A stretch of DNA of 64,000 nt from Mucilaginibacter pineti (GCF_900101875.1 NZ_FNAI01000002.1:62001-126000); one strand, 5' to 3'; shown: positions 17,699 to 25,653, counted from the stretch's first letter. Made by a program: numbers and translations. The notes: generated from the letters alone by a model not told the origin.

Positions 17699-19453
17699 TT
17701 ATAAATTTTTACCCAGCTTATCCAGAATATCCTGAGGTACTTTCTCCAGGTCGAGTACAAGGAAACCATCAAGACAATCGGCAAATTTAGGGTCGATGTT
17801 AAAGCTGATGATCTTGGCGTTTAGGGCTATGTACTGGCGCAGCAGCACGGGCACTTTCATGTTACGTGTTTCTACTTCAGATATAAGATGGTCGAGGCCC
17901 TTAAAGCTGTCTTCGCCTGCCATTAGCAGGTCGGTATCAATTTTCGAAAAATCAACCTTGAACTTTTTACGTGGCTTTACGTATTGCGCCATTTCATGAT
18001 CAAAGTGGTTACGGTTAATGTAATCAACAATAAGCGATTTGGAGAATTTAGAAAACGAGTTGCTGATACTCACCGGCCCAATAAGGTAGCGATACCTTGG
18101 GTTATCTATCAGGAATTTCAGGATGCCCTTCCAAAGTAAAAACAGGGGCAGGGGTTTGGTTTGGTATTCTTTCCTGATCCACGAGCGGCCAAGTTCAAGG
18201 CTTTTGCGCAGCACAGGGATAAATTGGGTTTTAAGTTTAAACAGTTCGTTAATGTAAAACCCTTTTTTGCCAACGCTGTAAAAAATCTCGTCGCCCAAAC
18301 CAATACGGTAGGCTCCAACGATCATCTTTGCTTCAAAATCCCAAATGAACAGGTGGTTATAATAAATATCATACTCATCCAAGTCGATACTCTTGTTGGT
18401 ACCCTCGCCAATCTCCCGGAAAGTAATCTCCCGCAGGCGACCGATCTCCCGGATTACATTAGGGATAGCCGAGGTTGGAGCAATGTATACTTCGTAGTTT
18501 TTCTCCGTCCAAACTTTGTAGGTTTCGCGCAGCGGGGTTATTTCTTTTTCCAGCAGCTCTGCATCTATTTCGGGCACTACTGCATTAGGCAGGCGTTTTA
18601 TCTTAAACAAATTGCGCGGATTGAAGATCTTTTTTTCTTCCTCCAACCCAGTGCCTAAGGCGTAAGTACGGGCGCGTAAAAAGTTAAGCAGTTTAGCGCC
18701 GTTGTTATGATCGGGTACGTCCTCCACGTTAATGGGCTTACCTATGCGTAGCCTGATAGTATGGCCGTGTTTATTAAACAACTCCGATGGGAGCTTAGCC
18801 GTGCGCAGTGCAGGGTGAATAAGGCTCAACAGGTTAAACAGTAAGCCATTATTGCCATGGAAATAAATAGGTACTACAGGCACTTTAGCCTTGGCTATAA
18901 TTTTACCCACTACAGGGTGCCATAGGCGGTCGGTTACCTGCTGCTGCTCAACCTTAAAGGTAGATACCTCGCCGGCAGGGAAAATACCAATGGGGGTGCC
19001 ATTATTCAATAACTCCAGCGTGTTTTTTAAACCACTTATACTTGATGAATGTTCTACGTTTTCGAAAGGGTTAACTGCGATAAAAAAGTCGCTCAGGTTA
19101 GGGATTTTTTTAAGCAGAAAATTGGCCATCAGCTTGGCATCGGGCCTAACCATCAACAGCATTTTTAACAGCACCATACCCTCAATGCCGCCGTAAGGGT
19201 GATTGGCTATGGCAACAAAGCTGCCGGTTTTGGGGATGTTGCGCAGCTCGCGCTCATCAAATTCAATATCTATGCCGCAACCTTCTAAAATAGCGTCAAT
19301 AAATTCAATACCTTGTTTTGGCTGTGCCTGGGCAAACAGATCATTTACCTGGTTAATTTTCATCAGCTCCATCAATAAAGCGGCCAGGCCAGGCATCTTC
19401 AACTTATCAAGTTTAGTGGCTTTGGCAAACTCTTCGGTGGTTATTACTTTCAT
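17699..19453 (-). CDS. olsF: Bifunctional O-/N-acyltransferase (OlsF-like), aminolipid synthesis
   Basis: The 584-residue protein joins two acyltransferases. The N-terminal PlsC-type domain (about 60-280) has 'NHPYGGIEG' with His85, the hemolysin-type variant of the HX4D motif, then 'GIFPAGEVST' near residue 165. The C-terminal part (about 310-480) is a GNAT-fold N-acyltransferase of the OlsB type ('EIGRLREITFREIGEGTN', then 'GAYRIGLGDEIFY'). In OlsF of Flavobacterium and Serratia the C-terminal domain adds a 3-hydroxy fatty acid to the amino group of ornithine and the N-terminal domain adds the second fatty acid to form ornithine lipid; in Bacteroides the two activities are split as GlsB/GlsA and use glycine. 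The amino acid used here cannot be read from sequence. Confidence 0.8.
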   Translation of the reverse strand: MKVITTEEFAKATKLDKLKMPGLAALLMELMKINQVNDLFAQAQPKQGIEFIDAILEGCGIDIEFDERELRNIPKTGSFVAIANHPYGGIEGMVLLKMLLMVRPDAKLMANFLLKKIPNLSDFFIAVNPFENVEHSSSISGLKNTLELLNNGTPIGIFPAGEVSTFKVEQQQVTDRLWHPVVGKIIAKAKVPVVPIYFHGNNGLLFNLLSLIHPALRTAKLPSELFNKHGHTIRLRIGKPINVEDVPDHNNGAKLLNFLRARTYALGTGLEEEKKIFNPRNLFKIKRLPNAVVPEIDAELLEKEITPLRETYKVWTEKNYEVYIAPTSAIPNVIREIGRLREITFREIGEGTNKSIDLDEYDIYYNHLFIWDFEAKMIVGAYRIGLGDEIFYSVGKKGFYINELFKLKTQFIPVLRKSLELGRSWIRKEYQTKPLPLFLLWKGILKFLIDNPRYRYLIGPVSISNSFSKFSKSLIVDYINRNHFDHEMAQYVKPRKKFKVDFSKIDTDLLMAGEDSFKGLDHLISEVETRNMKVPVLLRQYIALNAKIISFNIDPKFADCLDGFLVLDLEKVPQDILDKLGKNL

Positions 19454-19532
19454 TTTTTGTAAAATGGGTGTTTTGATTTAACAAATAAATATCCTGAAAT
19501 TTTATTTAATTTAACGATTTGATAAATATTGA

Positions 19533-20390
19533 ATGAAGGCCCCTGTAAAAAACTACCTGTCTGTAACCAAAAAAGAATGGAACGGAATGGTGGTGTTTGT
19601 TATTTTGATTGCTTTGGTTTTAGCGGCGCCTTACGTTTATCAATCGAACCACAAAGATAATACAATAAATTTTAAAGATTTTGATAAAGCGGCTGCCCTG
19701 CTTGCCAATGCCCAAACAACCGGCGATGATGCGGCAGACAGCAAAAAGCCCGCTTACGCGGCGCTATTCGCTTTTAACCCGAATAATTTGCGAGCTGCCG
19801 ATTGGGAAAAGCTTGGGCTGAGCGAACGCCAGGTAAAGGTGATAAAGAACTATGAAGCTAAAGGCGGCAGGTTTTACACCAAAGCCGATGTTAAAAAGAT
19901 CTACACCATAACCGATGCAGATTATAAACGCCTGGAGCCCTACATCAACATTGCAGCAGACGCAGGTTATTCAAAAAAAGCCGCGCCGGGCGAAGTCATT
20001 GAAATAAATAGTGCCGACTCGGCCCGGCTCACCATGATCAGGGGGATAGGGCCTGCTTTTGCCATGCGCATTATAAAGTATCGCGAACGCCTCGGCGGTT
20101 TTTACAATAAAGAGCAATTAAAAGAAGTTTTTGGTGTGGATAATGCCAAGTACGCCGAGATAAAGAACGGCATAGCGGTAAACGCGAAGCGCCTGACCAG
20201 GTTAAACGTAAACACAGCCACTTTTGAACAGCTGCGGCGTTTCCCTTATTTAAGCTTTAAGCAAATTAATGCCATTATAGAATTTCGTAACCAGCATGGC
20301 GATTATGAATCAGTAGCCGACCTTAAAAATATTGCCATACTTGATGATGGAATTTTGCATAAAATTGCACCTTATTTAGTTTACAAATGA
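19533..20390 (+). CDS. ComEA-like helix-hairpin-helix protein
   Basis: The 285-residue product has a single N-terminal membrane helix (about 18-36), a linker, then three helix-hairpin-helix DNA-binding units: 'LSERQVKVIKNYEAKGGRF', 'LTMIRGIGPAFAMRIIKYRERLGGF' (the canonical GIG hairpin) and 'SFKQINAIIEFRNQHGDY'. ComEA is the periplasmic DNA receptor for natural transformation in other bacteria. With the helix as anchor the domain would face the periplasm. Whether this strain is competent is unknown. Its last codons overlap the start of apt by 4 bp. Confidence 0.82.
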   Translation: MKAPVKNYLSVTKKEWNGMVVFVILIALVLAAPYVYQSNHKDNTINFKDFDKAAALLANAQTTGDDAADSKKPAYAALFAFNPNNLRAADWEKLGLSERQVKVIKNYEAKGGRFYTKADVKKIYTITDADYKRLEPYINIAADAGYSKKAAPGEVIEINSADSARLTMIRGIGPAFAMRIIKYRERLGGFYNKEQLKEVFGVDNAKYAEIKNGIAVNAKRLTRLNVNTATFEQLRRFPYLSFKQINAIIEFRNQHGDYESVADLKNIAILDDGILHKIAPYLVYK

Positions 20391-20914
20391 TAACCCAGCA
20401 AATAAAGACAGCCATTCGTGATATTCCTGATTTTCCTAAGCCGGGAATAGTTTTTAAGGATATTACCCCCATTTTAAAAGACCCTATCCTTTGCGATAAT
20501 ATTATTAATGCCTTTGTTGAACAGCTTAAAGGCACCCGCATAGATGTCATTGCCGGTATCGAAAGCCGTGGATTTTTATTTGGGCTGACTTTAGCTACCA
20601 AACTTGGGATCCCCTTTGTGCCTATCCGCAAGGCGGGTAAGCTGCCGTTCACCATTAAGCAGCGTGCTTATAAACTGGAGTACGGTACAGCCGTGATTGA
20701 ATGCCATACCGATGCCTTTGAGCCTGGTCAGCACATCCTTATTCATGACGACTTGCTGGCTACCGGCGGCACTGTAACCGCAGCCAGCGAACTGATACAG
20801 GAAATGGGTGGCATAATAGCAGGCTTTTCTTTTGTGGTGGAGCTTGGTTTTTTAAACGGCCGAGACAGGATAAAATCTATCAGTAATACGGTGGTGGTGT
20901 TAGCGGAGTATTAA
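20387..20914 (+). CDS. apt: Adenine phosphoribosyltransferase
   Basis: The 175-residue enzyme makes AMP from adenine and PRPP in purine salvage. The PRPP-binding motif 'ILIHDDLLATGGT' lies at about residues 118-130, preceded by 'GIESRGFLFG' and 'FVPIRKAGKLP'. The ATG overlaps the stop of the preceding gene in an ATGA, implying translational coupling with the helix-hairpin-helix protein. Confidence 0.96.
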   Translation: MITQQIKTAIRDIPDFPKPGIVFKDITPILKDPILCDNIINAFVEQLKGTRIDVIAGIESRGFLFGLTLATKLGIPFVPIRKAGKLPFTIKQRAYKLEYGTAVIECHTDAFEPGQHILIHDDLLATGGTVTAASELIQEMGGIIAGFSFVVELGFLNGRDRIKSISNTVVVLAEY

Positions 20915-20931
20915 ATGCGAGGCTGAGAAGT

Positions 20932-21250
20932 GCTAAAGATCAAATTCTAAATTCTAAAAATGACCCAACGCTTAGAAACTCTAAAGATCAAATTCTAAAT
21001 TCTAAAATAACCGATACATCATGGCGTAAGCAATTACGTTTACGATTTGTCATTGCGAGGTACGAAGCAATCTCGTCATCAAAGTCGACCTGCAACGTTC
21101 ACTACCTGCACTACGGGATTGTCACGCTATCGCTCGCAATGACAAGTTTTTATAGTAAATTATACCCCGCGTTAAGGATTGAAACGGATACCGGCCAATG
21201 TGGCTAAGGCTTGTGCAGTATGAGTGGAAAGCCTGGCCGCAGGCAACGCC
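20932..21250. repeat. Repeat-rich gap: 27-bp direct repeat and two palindromic elements
   Basis: The 405-bp gap between apt and the next gene holds no convincing gene before 21320. A perfect 27-bp direct repeat starts at 20933 and 20981 (ctaaagatcaaattctaa, continuing). A REP-like palindrome spans 21047-21145: the arms ttgtcattgcgag (21047-21059) and ctcgcaatgacaa (21133-21145) are perfect over 13 bp. A second palindrome spans about 21165-21250, with 'ctaaggctt' near 21203 facing 'aagcctggc' near 21230. Both look like dispersed non-coding repeat families. Confidence 0.7.
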
Positions 21251-21319
21251 ATTGTGAAGTTAAAAGTCAAAATTAAAAAGTTAAATAGATAACAGTTTTA
21301 AACAATGCAGTTGATATAA

Positions 21320-21637
21320 ATGAACAATTTTATTATCGTAAAAGCGAAATTAAATATTTTAACGATCGAAAACGGTGGCTGCCGTAAAACCGGAATTGTG
21401 AGCGGGTATCGACCCGACCACGTTTTTGAACATTATGAAAGTGATACTTTGATTGCGTATATGGGTGATATAACCTTTACTGACTGGAAGCTTATTTACC
21501 CCGGTGAGGAAAAGATAGTTACAGTAAGATTTTTAAATAGAGAGGCAATAACGAAATATATTTATATAGGCCGAAAATGGTTAATTAATGAGGGCCCTAA
21601 ACTTGTAGCAAATGCTGAAATTTTAGAGCTACTTTAA
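21320..21637 (+). CDS. Free-standing EF-Tu domain III-like protein
   Basis: The 105-residue product aligns end to end with domain III of the EF-Tu encoded at 26285-27472: 'VKAKLNILTIENGGCRKTGI' against '[20 protein letters not shown]', 'SGYRPDHVF' against 'NKYRPQFYF', 'MGDITF' against 'TGEISL', 'IYPGEEKIVTVRFLN' against '[15 protein letters not shown]', and 'EGPKLVANAEILEL' against '[15 protein letters not shown]'. There is no GTPase domain, so it cannot act as an elongation factor. Domain III of EF-Tu binds tRNA and EF-Ts, but whether this protein does so is unknown. Base use is more AT-rich than in tuf, so it is a distant homologue rather than a recent fragment. Confidence 0.75.
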   Translation: MNNFIIVKAKLNILTIENGGCRKTGIVSGYRPDHVFEHYESDTLIAYMGDITFTDWKLIYPGEEKIVTVRFLNREAITKYIYIGRKWLINEGPKLVANAEILELL

Positions 21638-21846
21638 TTTTTATTCTTATTAACGACGCCTTTAACCCAATCTAAAAATATTTCCTAAAAATATTTTTAG
21701 CTCTTTATTACCCATCAAAATAACCCTATTTCAACTAAACCTATAATTCATACCGTATACCAATCTGTACTATATAATAGGGGCTGTTGGGGTGAAACTA
21801 TACTGATAATTAAAACGTTAATTTGTATAACCAGTTATATAAATTT
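21638..21846. other. AT-rich gap before acyl-CoA dehydrogenase
   Basis: I see no gene or clear terminator here. A TTG-started extension of the downstream gene from 21823 is possible but would add eight residues not expected in the family. Confidence 0.5.
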
Positions 21847-23028
21847 ATGGATTCTTTACTAACAGATAGCGCTCCGGCGGGCGGTTTGGATTTTTCGTTG
21901 AACGATAACCAGCAGATGGTTGGGCAAATGGCTAAAGATTTTGCCGAGCGCAACATTAAGCCGCATGTGATGGAATGGGACGAGGCGCAGCACTTCCCTG
22001 TAGAATTATTTAAACAGCTTGGCGAACTGGGTATGATGGGCGTTTTTGTGCCCGAACAATACGGCGGCTCGGGCTTTGGCTATCATGAATATGTAACCGT
22101 AATTGTGGAGATTGCTAAAGTATGCGGATCGATAGGTTTGTCTGTGGCGGCGCATAACTCCTTATGTACCGGTCATATCCTGGCTTTCGGCAACGAAGAA
22201 CAGAAACTTAAATGGCTGCCCAAACTGGCCACCGCCGAATGGCTTGGCGCATGGGGACTAACCGAAGCCAACACCGGATCGGACGCGCTGGGGATGAATA
22301 CCACCGCCGTACTTGATGGCGACCACTATATAGTTAACGGCTCAAAAAACTGGATAACGCACGGTAAATCTGGCAATGTTGCGGTGGTTATGGTGCGTAC
22401 CGGTGCCAAAGGCGATTCGCATGGCATCTCGGCACTTGTTATTGAAAAAGGCACACCGGGTTTTACCCACGGTAAAAAGGAAAATAAGCTGGGCATGCGT
22501 GCCTCAGAAACCACCGAACTGATATTTGATAATTGCCGCGTACCCAAAGAAAATTTGCTTGGGGTAGAAGGCGAAGGCTTTAAACAGGCCATGAAGGTGC
22601 TGGATGGCGGCAGGATTTCTATTGCTGCCTTATCATTGGGGATAGCCAAAGGCGCTTTTGAAGCCGCCGTTGCCTACGCCAAAGAGCGTAAACAGTTTGG
22701 ACAGCCGATAGCAAACTTTCAGGGCATTGCCTTTAAACTGGCCGATATGGCTACCGAAATTGAAGCCGCCGAGCTATTGATCATGCAGGCTGCCGACTTA
22801 AAAAATCGCCATCTGCCGGTTACCAAGCAATCGGCAATGGCTAAGTACTTTGCATCGGAGGTTGCGGTGCGTTGTGCCAACGAAGCTGTACATATCTTCG
22901 GCGGGTATGGTTATACCAAAGATTTCCCGGTTGAGAAATTTTACCGCGATGCCAAGCTATGTACCATAGGCGAAGGCACCAGCGAGATACAGAAAATTGT
23001 CATCAGCAGGGAAGTGCTGCGGGGGTAG
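21847..23028 (+). CDS. Acyl-CoA dehydrogenase
   Basis: The product (393 residues from the ATG at 21847) is a FAD-dependent acyl-CoA dehydrogenase of fatty acid or branched amino acid degradation. It has the N-terminal helical domain ('[22 protein letters not shown]'), the FAD/substrate segment '[19 protein letters not shown]', the C-terminal '[20 protein letters not shown]', and the catalytic-region '[20 protein letters not shown]' followed by '[11 protein letters not shown]'. Residues fit the short/butyryl-CoA-type group. Chain-length preference is not certain. Confidence 0.95.
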   Translation: MDSLLTDSAPAGGLDFSLNDNQQMVGQMAKDFAERNIKPHVMEWDEAQHFPVELFKQLGELGMMGVFVPEQYGGSGFGYHEYVTVIVEIAKVCGSIGLSVAAHNSLCTGHILAFGNEEQKLKWLPKLATAEWLGAWGLTEANTGSDALGMNTTAVLDGDHYIVNGSKNWITHGKSGNVAVVMVRTGAKGDSHGISALVIEKGTPGFTHGKKENKLGMRASETTELIFDNCRVPKENLLGVEGEGFKQAMKVLDGGRISIAALSLGIAKGAFEAAVAYAKERKQFGQPIANFQGIAFKLADMATEIEAAELLIMQAADLKNRHLPVTKQSAMAKYFASEVAVRCANEAVHIFGGYGYTKDFPVEKFYRDAKLCTIGEGTSEIQKIVISREVLRG

Positions 23029-23065
23029 GTTGAAAGTAGTATCAAGTAGTTAGTATCAAGTAGCA
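23029..23065. repeat. Short word-type repeat (agtatcaagtagt)
   Basis: The sequence just past the stop repeats 'agtagtatcaagtag' nearly three times. It has its own word set, different from the other intergenic repeats. Confidence 0.55.
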
Positions 23066-23181
23066 AGATTAAATAGGTTTATAATGATGCCGGGTGATGG
23101 AGTATAGCTCTTTATCCGGCATTTAACATTTAATAACATAATTGATAATAACAGGATATTTTTAACTGTTATATTTAAGCA

Positions 23182-23359
23182 ATGAAAAGAACTAAGCTAT
23201 TCTTTGTTTTAACTGTAGTTGTTTTTTTGGGCAAAATGACGTTCGCGCTTGTGTAAATATCTGAATCCAGATCAAATTATCTTGTTTAATCCAGAGGAAC
23301 TTATGTTGCGATCCAAAGGAAATAATATGATTTGGTCAAATGAGTTTGTAGTTATATAA
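23182..23359 (+). pseudogene. Remnant of a small secreted protein, frameshifted
   Basis: A signal-peptide-like ORF of 24 codons starts at 23182 ('MKRTKLFFVLTVVVFLG') and stops at 23256. In another frame a second ORF runs from 23252 to 23359 ('CKYLNPDQIILFNPEEL'), overlapping by a few bases, so one frameshift would join them into a protein of about 58 residues. This looks like a decayed exported-protein gene. It could also be two unrelated short frames; no homologue is recognised. Confidence 0.35.
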
Positions 23360-23407
23360 TTTGATGACTCAGCTAGTTAAACTAAAAACGAGCTTATTGA
23401 ACGGCCG

Positions 23408-23701
23408 TTATGGTTTAATCAATTCACATGTGCTAAATTCAATGAACCTGTTTCCTGCGTTGGTAATCAACTCTGCTTTGTTTTTTGAGCCAGTTATATC
23501 AAGTATAGTTATGTTGCCACTAAAAGGAATTTCCTTTAGATTATAGCTTGTTACATCCTTGAATCGTAGTATCCGGTGCTCAAATAAATTTTCTTCCCAA
23601 TTTACTGGAAAATCAAGCAGAAACTCTATAGTTTGATTTGCGGTGTATTCGGTAACTTTTAGAATAGCGGCATCATGAAAAGAATAATCGCTGAGGTTCA
23701 T
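23408..23701 (-). CDS. Small hypothetical protein
   Basis: A 97-residue product from the ATG at 23701 ('MNLSDYSFHDAAILKVTEY'); an upstream start at 23794 would add an unlikely hydrophobic stretch. It is a beta-rich cytosolic protein with 'FHDA' near the N-terminus and 'ENLFEHRILRFKDV' in the middle. I do not recognise the family. Small orphan proteins with this composition are common among immunity proteins of toxin systems in Bacteroidota, but there is no toxin gene in the window to support that. It lies in an AT-rich patch beside a decayed ORF. Confidence 0.55.
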   Translation of the reverse strand: MNLSDYSFHDAAILKVTEYTANQTIEFLLDFPVNWEENLFEHRILRFKDVTSYNLKEIPFSGNITILDITGSKNKAELITNAGNRFIEFSTCELIKP

Positions 23702-23803
23702 TTGACGGTTATAAATAATTAAAAGTACAATATATGGTAATCGCTGAATAATCACACCACAATCCATACGAAATGAGTAATTGAAAATAATCAATAGTCA
23801 GCT

Positions 23804-23833
23804 TTGATATTCAAAACCAAATACTTAACTTTG
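23804..23833 (+). promoter_or_regulatory. Consensus promoter of rpsU
   Basis: TTG (23804-23806) and TAACTTTG (23826-23833) are separated by 19 bp. Transcription would begin about five bases later, leaving a leader of only about 25 bases that is mostly Shine-Dalgarno sequence. Confidence 0.82.
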
Positions 23834-23844
23834 CCCTCCCTTGA

Positions 23845-23852
23845 AAGGAGGT
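23845..23852 (+). promoter_or_regulatory. Perfect Shine-Dalgarno sequence of rpsU
   Basis: AAGGAGGT matches the 3' end of 16S rRNA over eight bases and ends 12 nt before the ATG. The sequence just before it (cctcc at 23835-23839) can pair with ggagg (23847-23851), though it may lie at or before the transcript start. Strong Shine-Dalgarno sites are otherwise nearly absent in this window. Confidence 0.85.
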
Positions 23853-23864
23853 ATTTAGGAAATT

Positions 23865-24059
23865 ATGATCATTATTAACGTAAAAGACGGCGAATCATTA
23901 GACAAAGCATTGAAACGCTTCAAAAAGAAATTTGAAAAAACAGGTGTTTTAAGAGAACTTCGCAGTCGTCAGGCTTTCGAAAAAAAATCTATTACCCGTC
24001 GTCATGTTATCAAACATGCCATCTACAAGCAAAATATGAACTTAGAAACTGCTGTTTAA
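23865..24059 (+). CDS. rpsU: 30S ribosomal protein bS21
   Basis: The 64-residue basic protein has the S21 pattern 'GESLDKALKRFKKKFEKTGV' then 'LRELRSRQAFEKKSITRR'. bS21 sits at the mRNA exit platform of the small subunit. In Bacteroidota ribosomes bS21 helps hide the 16S anti-Shine-Dalgarno tail, and its own mRNA has a strong Shine-Dalgarno site, allowing feedback by ribosomes that lack bS21; the leader here (23845-23852) fits. The gene starts a transcript that may continue into the xerC-like gene and hpf. Confidence 0.96.
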   Translation: MIIINVKDGESLDKALKRFKKKFEKTGVLRELRSRQAFEKKSITRRHVIKHAIYKQNMNLETAV

Positions 24060-24143
24060 TTCCCTTAAAAGAATTTTCACATTTCTTAACACTATATTAA
24101 AACTATTTGTACATTCAGGTCTCTGGATGTTCAAATAGTTTTT

Positions 24144-25055
24144 ATGTTTTTAGCGCGTTTTATCCAATACATCAAGTTCGAAAAGCGGTACTCGCCACAC
24201 ACGGTATCTGCCTATGAATCAGACTTGGATCAGTTCACGCGCTTCCTGAACAACCCCGGCAACGCCACCGTTGCGCCGGAACCCATTATTACCCATCCCG
24301 ATCAAATTAGTTATCACGACATCCGCAACTGGATGGTTGAGCTTATTGATCAAAAACTTACGGCCCGTTCTGTAAACCGTAAAATGGCCACGCTGCGTAA
24401 ATACTTTAAGTTTTTATTGCAGGAGGGCGTAATTACCCAAAATCCGACGTCGAAAATCCGCTCACAAAAAATTCCGAAGCATTTGCCGGTTGTTGTGGAG
24501 GGCGAAAGCCTGGCCAAAATGCTGGATGACGATAAAATATTTTCGGACGATTTTCCGGGCCTGCGCGACAAATTAGTTGTTGAAATGCTGTTTGGTACCG
24601 GCATGCGCCTTGCCGAGCTTTTAGGCCTGAAAGACAGCGACATTAACGATTATGAAGGCACGCTAAAAGTGCTCGGCAAACGCAACAAAGAGCGTATAAT
24701 ACCTATCAACACCGAGCTGCGGATATTGCTGGGCAGGTATAGTGAATTAAAGAAAAGTGAAAATTTTCATAACAATTCATTAACATTAATCGTTACAAAT
24801 AAGGGTGCCGACGCATACCCGAAACTAATTTATCTGATAGTGCAGAAATACCTCTCCAACATATCAACCCAGAATAAAAGAAGCCCTCACGTACTAAGGC
24901 ACACATTTGCAACAAGCTTACTAAACAACGGAGCCGACTTAAACTCCATTAAAGAACTTTTGGGCCATGCTAACCTTAGCGCAACCCAAATTTATACACA
25001 CAATTCAGTTGAACGATTAAAGTCTATTTACAAACAAGCCCATCCAAAGGCGTAA
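24144..25055 (+). CDS. xerC: Tyrosine recombinase, XerC/XerD type
   Basis: The 303-residue protein has the SAM-like N-terminal core-binding domain ('FIQYIKFEKRYSPHTVSAYESDL', residues 6-28) and a C-terminal catalytic domain with Arg155, a Lys near 178, His249, Arg252, His275 and the nucleophile Tyr284. This is the complete set for strand exchange at dif sites, which resolves chromosome dimers. The position between rpsU and hpf is a housekeeping one in Bacteroidota, so it is not a phage integrase. Whether it is XerC or XerD cannot be decided from this gene alone. Confidence 0.9.
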   Translation: MFLARFIQYIKFEKRYSPHTVSAYESDLDQFTRFLNNPGNATVAPEPIITHPDQISYHDIRNWMVELIDQKLTARSVNRKMATLRKYFKFLLQEGVITQNPTSKIRSQKIPKHLPVVVEGESLAKMLDDDKIFSDDFPGLRDKLVVEMLFGTGMRLAELLGLKDSDINDYEGTLKVLGKRNKERIIPINTELRILLGRYSELKKSENFHNNSLTLIVTNKGADAYPKLIYLIVQKYLSNISTQNKRSPHVLRHTFATSLLNNGADLNSIKELLGHANLSATQIYTHNSVERLKSIYKQAHPKA

Positions 25056-25057
25056 TT

Positions 25058-25064
25058 AAGGAGG
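25058..25064 (+). promoter_or_regulatory. Strong Shine-Dalgarno sequence of hpf
   Basis: AAGGAGG lies four bases before the hpf ATG. The xerC-like gene just upstream has no such site. This makes hpf, like rpsU, one of very few genes in the window with a full site. Confidence 0.85.
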
Positions 25065-25068
25065 AAAC

Positions 25069-25416
25069 ATGAAAATTACAGTGCAATCAATTCATTTTAC
25101 CGCAGACAGCAAATTATTGGATTTTATTCAGAGAAAGGCTGACAAGCTGGATACGTTTTATGATCATATTATTAGTGGCGAGGTTTACTTAAAGCTTGAG
25201 AATGTGGAAGATGAGGCAAATAAGATAGCAGAATTTAAATTACTGTTGCCCGGCAACCAAATTTTTGCAAAAGAAAAATGCAAAAGTTTTGAAGAGGCAA
25301 CAGATTTGGCGATTGAAAGCCTGCGCAAGCAGATTGAAAAGCATAAACAAAAGAAAACTGCTGCTGATGCTGCGGCCAAGAAGGCCATATTAACAGAAGC
25401 AGAAGAGGGTTTTTAA
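25069..25416 (+). CDS. hpf: Ribosome hibernation promoting factor (HPF/RaiA family)
   Basis: The 115-residue protein has the S30AE fold: 'MKITVQSIHFTADSKLLDFI' at the start, 'KLENVEDEANKIAEFKLLLPG' in the middle, and a Lys-rich C-terminal helix. It lacks the long C-terminal dimerisation domain, so it is of the short type, which binds the decoding centre of idle ribosomes. It follows the xerC-like gene by 13 bp and ends with a strong terminator at 25441. Confidence 0.93.
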   Translation: MKITVQSIHFTADSKLLDFIQRKADKLDTFYDHIISGEVYLKLENVEDEANKIAEFKLLLPGNQIFAKEKCKSFEEATDLAIESLRKQIEKHKQKKTAADAAAKKAILTEAEEGF

Positions 25417-25440
25417 TATAAAAACGACTGATTTTCAGTT

Positions 25441-25476
25441 AAAATCGACAGGTTTATAGCCTGTCGATTTTTTTTA
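25441..25476 (+). terminator. Terminator after hpf
   Basis: The stem aaatcgacagg / cctgtcgattt with loop tttatag is followed by seven or more T. Confidence 0.93.
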
Positions 25477-25486
25477 ATAAAAAATT

Positions 25487-25515
25487 TTGAACGGGTGTAA
25501 ATTTTTGTAGATTTG
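25487..25515 (+). promoter_or_regulatory. Consensus promoter of the tRNA-tuf operon
   Basis: TTG (25487-25489) and TAGATTTG (25508-25515) are 18 bp apart, about 140 bp upstream of the first tRNA. The leader between them and the tRNA carries no ORF that I can see. Confidence 0.8.
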
Positions 25516-25653
25516 CAATCCCTTTCAGAGAGGTGCTAAGCACTGAAAAAAAAGTTGGGAATGTTCTTTAAAATATAAAAAAGCTTATTAGTTTTGCCGC
25601 TCGATAAACGGAGCCATAAAGGTTTCGGATTATTGATAAGGTAAATAAATATA

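Noticed and set aside
21165..21200. The sequence 'ggattgaaac' resembles the 3' end of a CRISPR repeat.
   Set aside because: There is only one copy, no spacers and no cas genes, and it lies inside a palindromic dispersed element.
21823..21846. A TTG start for the acyl-CoA dehydrogenase.
   Set aside because: The ATG at 21847 gives the usual N-terminus and the extra residues have no support.
24144..25055. A tyrosine recombinase near a tRNA cluster might be an integrase of a mobile element.
   Set aside because: It has the length and motifs of XerC/XerD, lies between rpsU and hpf, and no att repeats or mobile genes are nearby.
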